From: MGR-bin208 sp043779285
Lineage (GTDB): Bacteria > Bacteroidota > Bacteroidia > Chitinophagales > Chitinophagaceae
NCBI GenBank assembly: GCA_043779285.1
Contig: JAYWEL010000033.1
Coordinates: forward strand, 1-5,884
Reading direction: 5' to 3'
DNA length: 5,884 nucleotides
Made by a program: the position numbers and the translations under genes. Below are positions 1-5,884 of this stretch, in pieces; position 1 is the first letter of the stretch; every line of letters begins with the position of its first letter. Below the pieces are notes generated by a model. That model saw nothing but the letters and a program-made list of their open reading frames with translations. It was not told the origin of the DNA and did not search any database.

Positions 1-2292
1 AAAATCTTCCGGCTGCTCTTTAAAAATATGCATGGCCCATTTGGCAGAACGCTTTGCATTGCGTTTGACTAATGAATTCAGAGATTCATCCTGGTTGAAG
101 AAATTAGCAAATCCGGCCGTCACTGAAAAATCATGAATCAGTTTTAGTCTTTCAGAAAGTTCACGGTTATTTTTGGTTATAGTAAGTTTCTCCAACAAAC
201 TATCCGCGATAGTCAGGCTTTGTAAAATTTCATTCTTTGGCTCATACCGGCCCTGCATTACCAATTGTGTGGCAATACCGGTGGCTATTTTAATTTTCTG
301 TTTGGGTTCTTTTACCGCATCAATTACTTCCGGTATGGTTAGATTACCCAGGATGAGTTGTTCGGTAATTACAGGAATTGGAAATTCGGGGCTCAGCTTT
401 GGCGTATTAGCAAGCTCAAATGTTTGTGCTTTAATTGACTTCAGCACATTATCATTTTGCTTGCGGAAATAATCCCTGATACCAAAAGAACTTAAAATAA
501 TTACGGCAATAATGCCCAGTGCAGCGGCTATTCGCTTCGGGCCAAAACGCATTATTGTCCGGGTTACTACATGCTTTCCTGCACTTCGTTTCAAAAATTC
601 CTTTGCATTGCTTAAAACCAGCTTTGCATTTGCTAATTTTTTATCCTGTTCTATTTCTTCAGGCAGGTAGCGGGCAATCCAATGTGCATTGGGTTTAACC
701 GTATTAAACCAATTTTCAAAATAAGTTAATGGCCCAATGGGTAATAAGAAATCATTTGACTTATCACTTTCTACCCAGCGGTTTAATTGCTGCTCAAAGT
801 CAAGAGAGATCGTATAATTATCAAATTCTACTTTGGCCCATTGTCCCAGGTATTCCCAGTTACGTATCAAACTTTCGTGGGTGATATCCAGCACATCTTC
901 CTCATCCAGATTCTGGCTATCGGTATCATCCAAAATAAATGGACGGAGAAATGTATTGCCCGATTCTCTGAAAATTTTTAGAACATCTCCAACTTCTTTC
1001 GATCCCAATTCTGGTCTTCCTAATATATTTACAATCTCTTTTAAAGACATTCGGTTTCTTACGGCACGACTCTGATCAATTTTTGTGAGGCAAGTAAAGG
1101 TTGTTTTTATAATCAATTTTGCATCTTCATCCGAAATATTCTTTCCTGTTTTCTGCGCATAATAATCAGCGGCCTGTTCATAAAGTTTGTTTGTATGCGT
1201 ATCCAACACATTCTGCAGGGTGGGTTTATGATAGCATGATTTGATATCATCAGCTAATTCTTCAAACCAGTTTTTAAACAAATCAATCTGTTCATCTGGC
1301 AATTCATTTGCCGGCATCCCGCCAACCATGGCATAATGAATCAGATCCATTTCTTGATTTCCCTGCCCGACTGAGTCCCCGTCCGACCGGGTCATCCGGG
1401 CGGGATTCAGGCGGGCATTTTCAGCAGCATGCCAAATCTGATTCAACGCATGCTGTACAATTGGAAGCTGATCTACACCTTCTGTTAAATCGTGAATCAG
1501 TCTTTCTGTTAATCGTCTTGAAATTCTATTCCCACTTAAAACAGATGGCTCTTCTATAACCTGTTGCAATTGAGTTCTGTTAAGCCGTGGAACAAAAAAT
1601 TGAGAGAACCCAATATATTCCGGCAAGCCACGGAATGCAGCACACTGCCCAATATAATCGGACCGCATAGTGAATACAATATATATAGGCAGGTCTTCAT
1701 CAAGTGCAATGCGGGCAGTTTCCAATAATAAATTCAAAACAAGATTGGCATCACGTGAAGGAACCGCTTTATGATAATTTTCGGGGTTGGTAAAAAACTC
1801 TTCGAATTGATCAACCAATATAATGAGATTAGCTGCTTCTCTTTTCAATGCTGCTTTTCCTTTATCATCAGCATTTTGCCAGGCTACTGAATGGGTATCA
1901 ATATGCCTTTTTGAATTTTTGTATAAATCAATGATGGCAGAAAAGCCATGGTTCAATTCGGATTGTACAGAATAAATATTGTCAATTCCCAGTTGCTTTG
2001 CAATGGATTTACATAAATTCTGAAAAGGTGTTCTTTCCGGTCTGAAATCAGCAACACACCATTGTGTATATTTTGATTTTAAAAACCCAGCCCTTGCATT
2101 GGGAACAATACCTGCATAGATTAAAGAAGATTTTCCATCACCCGATGCACCGGTTAGCATTAGAAATTTATTCTTCTGCAATTGAAGTGTAGCCTGGTCA
2201 ATATCTTCCTCCCTCCCTTTAAAATAAAGCGATTCATCTTCTGTAAAAGCTCTCAAGCCCGTATAAGGACAAATTTTTTCTGCTTCAAACAT
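1..2292 (-). CDS. nSTAND1-type NTPase with one transmembrane helix, 3' end beyond the window
   Basis: Partial gene. The ATG is at 2292-2290 and the frame stays open for 764 codons to base 1 (I checked every codon), so the C-terminus lies outside. The N-terminus carries the 'CPYTGLRAF...YFKGRE' signature (residues 8-28) typical of nSTAND1 ATPases. Walker A is GASGDGKSS (48-56), Walker B is LIILVDQFEEFF (156-167), and a sensor-like 'MRSDY' lies at 209-213. The closing family motif 'DITHESLIRNW' is at 469-479. A hydrophobic helix spans about 588-605, preceded by basic residues (GPKR), which predicts a membrane anchor with the NTPase in the cytoplasm. The part after it (606-764) is charged and helical and I do not recognise it; no WD40 or TPR repeat is visible. 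STAND NTPases are signal-triggered oligomerising switches, including prokaryotic defence proteins. Here the partner is probably the cyclase-TIR gene 19 bases upstream. Residues about 293-312 look like an inserted palindromic element. The family call is firm; the defence role is inference. Confidence 0.88.
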   Translation of the reverse strand, partial: MFEAEKICPYTGLRAFTEDESLYFKGREEDIDQATLQLQKNKFLMLTGASGDGKSSLIYAGIVPNARAGFLKSKYTQWCVADFRPERTPFQNLCKSIAKQLGIDNIYSVQSELNHGFSAIIDLYKNSKRHIDTHSVAWQNADDKGKAALKREAANLIILVDQFEEFFTNPENYHKAVPSRDANLVLNLLLETARIALDEDLPIYIVFTMRSDYIGQCAAFRGLPEYIGFSQFFVPRLNRTQLQQVIEEPSVLSGNRISRRLTERLIHDLTEGVDQLPIVQHALNQIWHAAENARLNPARMTRSDGDSVGQGNQEMDLIHYAMVGGMPANELPDEQIDLFKNWFEELADDIKSCYHKPTLQNVLDTHTNKLYEQAADYYAQKTGKNISDEDAKLIIKTTFTCLTKIDQSRAVRNRMSLKEIVNILGRPELGSKEVGDVLKIFRESGNTFLRPFILDDTDSQNLDEEDVLDITHESLIRNWEYLGQWAKVEFDNYTISLDFEQQLNRWVESDKSNDFLLPIGPLTYFENWFNTVKPNAHWIARYLPEEIEQDKKLANAKLVLSNAKEFLKRSAGKHVVTRTIMRFGPKRIAAALGIIAVIILSSFGIRDYFRKQNDNVLKSIKAQTFELANTPKLSPEFPIPVITEQLILGNLTIPEVIDAVKEPKQKIKIATGIATQLVMQGRYEPKNEILQSLTIADSLLEKLTITKNNRELSERLKLIHDFSVTAGFANFFNQDESLNSLVKRNAKRSAKWAMHIFKEQPEDF
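1364..1417. repeat. GC-rich imperfect palindrome inserted in frame inside the STAND gene
   Basis: The arms at 1364-1385 and 1397-1417 are near inverted copies. Blocks GCCCG, CTGA, TCCC and CCG on the left match their complements on the right, with an 11-base loop (1386-1396), one bulged base, one A/G mismatch and two G-T pairs. The stretch is far richer in G+C than the AT-rich gene around it. It encodes residues about 292-310 (ARLNPARMTRSDGDSVGQG) without breaking the frame. Similar bases 'ATTT(T)C' flank it at 1357-1362 and 1417-1422. Removing 60 bases between them would join the protein as 'AENQEMDL', a natural-looking continuation of the nSTAND1 domain. It behaves like a small mobile palindrome that tolerates insertion into coding sequence. 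Whether it is repeated in the genome cannot be seen here; no second copy was noticed in the window. Confidence 0.7.
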
Positions 2293-2302
2293 ATTGATGG
2301 AT

Positions 2303-2308
2303 TCCTCT
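2303..2308 (-). promoter_or_regulatory. Shine-Dalgarno-like site of the STAND gene
   Basis: On the minus strand AGAGGA lies 10 bases before the ATG at 2292, within the 19-base gap after the cyclase-TIR stop codon. It supports that start and translation from a shared message. The other two starts in the window have only AT-rich leaders, so this purine-rich site stands out, although Bacteroidota depend little on Shine-Dalgarno pairing. Confidence 0.4.
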
Positions 2309-2311
2309 TAG

Positions 2312-4423
2312 TTAATTTAATTTACTGTACTCTTTTTTTACTTCCATTGGAATGGTTTCTTTAGGAACTATAGTGGATGTAACACGGGGTGCTTTAAAAT
2401 TACGAGCCAGGTTACTTTGTGGATTGTCTTCGCCTACCAGGAACATAGGAGTTGGTGAAGAAGCACCACCTACCTGTTTCCAAATTTGTTTTATAAATGG
2501 CAGTGCCCAATCTGCTGCATATTTAAAATATACAACAGCTAATTTACTTTTAGGTATCTGTTGCATTGACATTTCCCGGTAAGATTCTTCCCCTTCCGGT
2601 AAAATATTCAAGGTCTCTACAGGAAACTCCTGACTAAGTTTATCTACGATAAGCATAGCCTCCTGTTCATCCTGTTGGTTGAAAATAAAATAGATCTCTG
2701 TGTCTTTTGAATCGTACACAACAGCATCTTGTTTCATCATCACTACCCGCATATCATCTACCAATTGCATGGGTCCATGACTGTTGGAAAACATCATGTT
2801 TTTGGTAATATTATTTCGAATGTCTTTAATAAAATTTTGTTGAGATGGTTTTATTGCAGTACTGCCTTCTGCTGTTTGCCAGACAAACATATTAAAATCT
2901 CCGGCTGCATCAATTCTTTTCTTCGCTTCCATAAACTGGTGCTGGGGAAAAGAAACTTCTTCATCCGCTTCGAAACGTCTGCCAAATTCACCGCTTAACA
3001 TATGCAATGAACAAATACATTTATTAAGTTCCTCTTCTGTTCTTTGTTTAAACGTTTCATCATCGGCAGGACAATCAACGGATGGCAGCACATTGAAGCC
3101 GGCTTTTTGAAGTATGATCGCCATTTCTTCACGGCTTTCTTTCAGGTCATTGGAAGTCCAAGCCAGGTAAATATTTGGCCGTTGGCGGTCAATTATTGCA
3201 ACTTTTATTGCAGATGAAACGGAAGTTGAAATAACATTCGGTACAATCTGTCGGGCTGTAGGCTGATAAGCATGGACCTCATCAGTAATACTATTTTTAT
3301 CATATTTTATCCCGGAAATAATTTCTTTAATAGTATTCGCCAGTTTATTGATCTGGTTCCTGTACATGGGCCTTGACGGATTGGCATGCTTCTCGTCATC
3401 GGCAGGAAGCAAAGGACGATTGACACCTTCTTCCCTGTAGATAAAATCTATTGATCGTAATCCTCCTGAAAGTTCGTTCTCCAATAAACGGATATCTTCT
3501 TTATCAATATCATGAATCTTTGTTGGTATCACTCTGGAAGCTGTATTCCCGTTTTGTAATTTAATATTACTGCCGATAATGTCATTCTTAATTTCTTCCT
3601 GAAATATCCTGAACTCGCTTTTCCACACCGGAGAATTGACATCGCAATATGTTTGGGAAATGATAGGAATAAATATCAGTGATTTTATTTTGTTTGAACC
3701 CGAATTATATTCTTCCCTTTTTTCTTCAGGACTTTTATCAAAAAAGATAGAGAGTTTATCTTTTAACGTAGCGCTTAATTCCTGGTTGAGTTTTTCTACA
3801 AACTCAGTTACCCATCCATCGTATTTATTATCATTAAACCTGTAGCTAATGTGAATATCATAATCATAACCCGGCATGATGGATGCGTTTGTCATACGTT
3901 CGGTTTTTGTTTCAACCGGTTCGTTTCCGGCTGTAAATATTTTATATACCTGTATAGGATCTTTTACATTTTTAAGATTTTCTGCACGGACAAATTCTGA
4001 TCGGATATCTTTTTTATTGGTCAGGTCTCTTTGCACAGTCTGCGAAACATAAATGCCGGAAGGAGGTGCCAGCGTTTGTAAGCGGGAGGCAATATTGACG
4101 GCATCACCAAAAATGTCATCATTTTCAAAAACCACTTCGCCTTGATGTATTCCAATTCTCAATTCAAATGTTTTGTCGCTGAAACATGTTTCTTGAATTT
4201 TAATGGCTGCATACACAGCACTGCTAACTAAAGGAAAACTGGCCAAAACACCATCACCCAATTCTTTGATCCATTTTCCGCCAAACTCTTCAATGATCGG
4301 TTTTTGAATCTCCCTGTTTTTGCGTAAAAGTTCAAAAGCTTTTTGTTCATCATTACCCATCATGGCTGTATATCCAACAATATCGGTAAACATGATGGCG
4401 GCTAGCTGGCGGGTTTGTAACAT
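2312..4423 (-). CDS. Class III adenylyl cyclase fused to a TIR domain and two TIR-like modules
   Basis: Complete, 703 residues, no signal peptide or membrane helix, so cytoplasmic. The start 'MLQTRQLAAIMFTDIVGYTA' fits the cyclase fold beginning at once. Cyclase domain (about 6-165): metal-binding D14 (FTDIVGY) and D57 (ELGDG), adenine-selecting K53 and D103, and transition-state N110 and R114 in 'DIFGDAVNIASR'. This is a full active set that predicts ATP to cAMP. Residues 187-345 form a TIR domain ('YDYDIHISYR', 'SLIFIPIISQTYC', 'VWKSEF') in which E270 sits where TIR NADases carry their catalytic Glu. A conserved tail 'YRNQINKLANTIKEIISGIK' follows (354-373). Residues 416-515 are a second TIR-like module ('IYLAWTSNDLKESREEM', 'CSLHMLSGEFG', 'QHQFMEA'). 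Residues 574-665 ('EIYFIFNQQDEQEA', 'SKLAVVYFKYAADWALPF') are probably a third, degenerate one. The STAND gene follows 19 bases downstream, apparently co-transcribed. The cyclase and first TIR calls are strong and the third module is tentative. Substrate use and NADase activity are inferred from motifs. Confidence 0.9.
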   Translation of the reverse strand: MLQTRQLAAIMFTDIVGYTAMMGNDEQKAFELLRKNREIQKPIIEEFGGKWIKELGDGVLASFPLVSSAVYAAIKIQETCFSDKTFELRIGIHQGEVVFENDDIFGDAVNIASRLQTLAPPSGIYVSQTVQRDLTNKKDIRSEFVRAENLKNVKDPIQVYKIFTAGNEPVETKTERMTNASIMPGYDYDIHISYRFNDNKYDGWVTEFVEKLNQELSATLKDKLSIFFDKSPEEKREEYNSGSNKIKSLIFIPIISQTYCDVNSPVWKSEFRIFQEEIKNDIIGSNIKLQNGNTASRVIPTKIHDIDKEDIRLLENELSGGLRSIDFIYREEGVNRPLLPADDEKHANPSRPMYRNQINKLANTIKEIISGIKYDKNSITDEVHAYQPTARQIVPNVISTSVSSAIKVAIIDRQRPNIYLAWTSNDLKESREEMAIILQKAGFNVLPSVDCPADDETFKQRTEEELNKCICSLHMLSGEFGRRFEADEEVSFPQHQFMEAKKRIDAAGDFNMFVWQTAEGSTAIKPSQQNFIKDIRNNITKNMMFSNSHGPMQLVDDMRVVMMKQDAVVYDSKDTEIYFIFNQQDEQEAMLIVDKLSQEFPVETLNILPEGEESYREMSMQQIPKSKLAVVYFKYAADWALPFIKQIWKQVGGASSPTPMFLVGEDNPQSNLARNFKAPRVTSTIVPKETIPMEVKKEYSKLN

Positions 4424-4668
4424 AAATGGAAATTATGGTAAAATATTTAATATGTCGAAATTTTTTATACTTTCCTATTCGACTGAACATGGTCGTAAGT
4501 AAAAAACAACGGATATCATTCAGATATCAATTAAACCCTACTAAGTAATAATGCCCATACCTGTAATCCTTATCCTTTAAAAGGAGAAAAGTTTAAAGTC
4601 TGTTCGGCTTATAAAATCATTTAAATCTTTTTTCTCATACCACTCAGACTCAATAAAATTAATTCGTT
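4424..4668 (-). other. AT-rich intergenic region upstream of the cyclase-TIR gene
   Basis: These 245 bases separate the kinase stop from the cyclase-TIR start and should contain the promoter of the cyclase/STAND pair. I found no TTTG on the minus strand, and so no match to the Bacteroidota -7 element TAnnTTTG. A TATAAA at 4464-4469 is unconvincing in such AT-rich DNA. No GC-stem-plus-T-run terminator follows the kinase. The one structured element is a short inverted repeat at 4512-4528, listed separately. No RNA gene or small ORF of merit was seen. Confidence 0.5.
4512..4528. promoter_or_regulatory. GATATC-N5-GATATC inverted repeat, possible operator
   Basis: Two GATATC hexamers, each self-complementary, are separated by five bases about 90-105 bases before the cyclase-TIR start. 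A pair with a centre-to-centre spacing of 11 bases, one helical turn, would suit a dimeric regulator. No regulator gene is in view, and chance occurrence in AT-rich DNA is possible. Confidence 0.25.
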
Positions 4669-5730
4669 TCAACTCTTTGAATCACTTGTCAGATTTAATT
4701 TCATTTCAAAATATTGTTGCAACAATACAACCTGATTACCGGCCCTGACAAAATTATGGTCAGGATATGTTGAACCATAATAGGCATCATTATTCAGATG
4801 GTCTGTCAAAAAACGGATGGCCTGCATATAGATCATGAATGCTCCGGCATAAAAAAAATGCTCTTTTTCAACCGCCGTTAAATCTTCATTCATTTCCTTT
4901 AAATATCCTGCTACGATTGCTTTGTAGAAATTTATCCGGACCTCAATCTTTGTGAAGTCCTTTTCCTCTTCATTGACCGGCGAAAGATATGTCCGCATCA
5001 TGTCGCCGACATCGCTGAAAAAATAACCCGGCATCACCGTATCCAGATCGATGACACAAATGGCTTTATTATCATCGCCGAAAAGCACATTGCTGATCTT
5101 CGTATCGTGATGGGTGACCCTGATTTTAAATGCAGGATCTTTTTTAATTTTTTCATATTGCTCAACAATAAATGAATATTGAATGATCTGCTTGATCAGG
5201 TTTGCTGATTCTTTGATCCGCTTTTGATTACCGTTTTTTAACTCATCCAAAAACTGATTGTAGCGGAGTGTCAGGTTATGAAAATCGGGTATCGTTATGT
5301 TTAACTTATCCGCATCAAATCCTTTTAATGAATAAGTAAATCGACCAAATTGACTGGCAGCTTCGAAAGCCTGCTCAGTAGAAAGTACAATCTGTTTTGT
5401 ATGCGAATCTTTTACAAAGGAAAATATCCGGAAATAGCCCAACTCTTTTTTATAAAATAAAGAAGAACCATCAACAGTATTCAATGTACTGACAAAAAAA
5501 TAATCCGGTTTATTTTTCTGTAAGTACTCCCAAATTTTTAAAATATTCTGTGCAATTTCTTCCGGCTTTTTAAACACCTGATCATTCACCCTCTGAAGAA
5601 TATATTCATTCTTTCCAGCTGTTATCTTCCATGTATGATTAATCAAACCTTGTTGAATAGGCTGAATGTTTACTGAATCGATATTGATCCCGAATTCATG
5701 TAAAACATTTCCAAGTGTTGCAGTATCCAT
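4669..5730 (-). CDS. NahK-like sugar kinase (aminoglycoside phosphotransferase fold)
   Basis: Complete, 353 residues, close to the usual length of N-acetylhexosamine 1-kinases. These cytoplasmic enzymes phosphorylate the anomeric carbon of GlcNAc/GalNAc using ATP. The catalytic loop is 'VTHHDTKISNVLF' (205-217) with D209 as the expected base, K211 and N214. The metal-binding segment 'CVIDLDTVMPG' (225-235) replaces the kinase DFG; the 'DLDTVMPG' wording is characteristic of the NahK branch. The N-terminal lobe has 'QGLINHTWKI' (27-36) and 'YILQRVN' (43-49), with Arg where protein kinases have the ATP-binding Lys, which I believe is common in this branch. The ATG at 5730 lies 24 bases after the stop of a probable Gfo/Idh/MocA oxidoreductase, so both likely serve one sugar pathway. 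The family is certain; the actual substrate (N-acetylhexosamine, another sugar or an amino alcohol) is not proven by sequence, so no symbol is given. Confidence 0.88.
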   Translation of the reverse strand: MDTATLGNVLHEFGINIDSVNIQPIQQGLINHTWKITAGKNEYILQRVNDQVFKKPEEIAQNILKIWEYLQKNKPDYFFVSTLNTVDGSSLFYKKELGYFRIFSFVKDSHTKQIVLSTEQAFEAASQFGRFTYSLKGFDADKLNITIPDFHNLTLRYNQFLDELKNGNQKRIKESANLIKQIIQYSFIVEQYEKIKKDPAFKIRVTHHDTKISNVLFGDDNKAICVIDLDTVMPGYFFSDVGDMMRTYLSPVNEEEKDFTKIEVRINFYKAIVAGYLKEMNEDLTAVEKEHFFYAGAFMIYMQAIRFLTDHLNNDAYYGSTYPDHNFVRAGNQVVLLQQYFEMKLNLTSDSKS

Positions 5731-5754
5731 GATGATTTATATAAAAATATTTTT

Positions 5755-5884
5755 CTAATAATCATCATTCAAAGCAAATACCGGTTTGCGATACATCCAT
5801 TGACCGCCGGTAAAATCAGGAAAGTCCACAGTCTCATTTCCCAATGAAATGGATTGTTCGCTCAATGGTGTGATGGCACTCCAT
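5755..5884 (-). CDS. C-terminal end of a probable Gfo/Idh/MocA family oxidoreductase
   Basis: Only the last 42 codons and the TAG stop (5757-5755) are inside the window; the 5' part lies beyond the right edge. The peptide begins 'WSAITPLSEQSISLG' and ends 'PVFALNDDY', with 'FPDFTGGQWMYRKPVF' in the middle. That 'PDFT-G-W' type ending resembles the C-termini of NAD(P)-dependent sugar dehydrogenases of this family in Bacteroidota, as far as I recall them. No catalytic or Rossmann region is visible, so the assignment rests on the tail and on the kinase 24 bases downstream, which fits a sugar operon. A different sugar enzyme remains possible. The reading frame as coding sequence is well supported by the tight spacing and the plausible composition. 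Confidence 0.5.
   Translation of the reverse strand, partial: WSAITPLSEQSISLGNETVDFPDFTGGQWMYRKPVFALNDDY

Noticed and set aside
173..1559. Several plus-strand open frames of 64-99 codons opposite the STAND gene
   Set aside because: They lie wholly antisense to a continuous 764-codon frame with clear family motifs and have no recognisable product, so they are shadow frames.
1..2292. Possibility that the STAND gene is a frameshifted pseudogene, suggested by the odd GC-rich segment
   Set aside because: Reading all in-frame codons from 2292 to 1 shows no stop, and family motifs continue on both sides of the segment in the same frame.
4464..4469. TATAAA as a -10 promoter box for the cyclase-TIR gene
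   Set aside because: No partner box at a suitable distance, and such hexamers are expected by chance in this AT-rich region. Bacteroidota use a different consensus.
2182..4502. Plus-strand open frames of 60-89 codons opposite and at the edge of the cyclase-TIR gene
   Set aside because: They are antisense to a well-supported gene. The one that runs into the intergenic region at 4320-4502 also has no recognisable domain and mostly mirrors the cyclase N-terminus.
4570..4590. CCTTTAAAAGG-type symmetry after the kinase gene, considered as a terminator
   Set aside because: The stem would be only five pairs around a single base, with no T-run placed after it on the minus strand.
5743..5754. Perfect 12-base palindrome of A and T between the oxidoreductase and kinase genes
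   Set aside because: It has no GC stem and no loop, and it falls in a 24-base gap within a likely operon. It is best explained by AT-rich spacer composition, not a terminator.
1..5884. CRISPR array, tRNA, rRNA or insertion sequence
   Set aside because: No spaced direct repeats, cloverleaf sequence, rRNA-like stretch or transposase motif was seen on either strand.

Overview
The window looks like a piece of a Bacteroidota chromosome, probably near the Chitinophagaceae. The reasons are AT-rich genes, intergenic DNA with almost no strong ribosome binding sites, a NahK-like sugar kinase just behind a probable Gfo/Idh/MocA oxidoreductase, and a class III cyclase-TIR fusion of a type I associate with that phylum. 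The phylum is inferred from recognised protein families, not from a marker gene. All four genes lie on the minus strand, so the window reads from its right end to its left.

Right part (about 4669-5884): the last 42 codons of a probable Gfo/Idh/MocA oxidoreductase, then after 24 bases a complete 353-residue phosphotransferase resembling N-acetylhexosamine 1-kinase. These two form an ordinary sugar-metabolism operon. A 245-base AT-rich gap (4424-4668) separates them from what follows and probably holds the next promoter.

Left part (1-4423): a two-gene module. The first gene encodes a 703-residue protein with an N-terminal class III nucleotidyl cyclase that has all the key residues of an ATP-using enzyme. 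A TIR domain with a plausible catalytic Glu follows, and then two further TIR-like modules that look degenerate. Nineteen bases downstream begins a large nSTAND1-type NTPase with intact Walker A and B motifs and a transmembrane helix near residue 588-605. It stays open through 764 codons and runs off the left edge, so its C-terminal sensor or effector region is not visible.

The likely cooperation is a signalling or conflict (possibly anti-phage) device: a membrane-tethered STAND switch next to a nucleotide-signal-producing, possibly NAD-consuming, TIR protein. That function is inferred from domain content only. A second surprise is a GC-rich imperfect palindrome (1364-1417) inserted in frame inside the STAND coding sequence. 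It adds about 20 arginine/glycine/aspartate-rich residues and resembles the palindromic protein-coding insertions known from Rickettsia.
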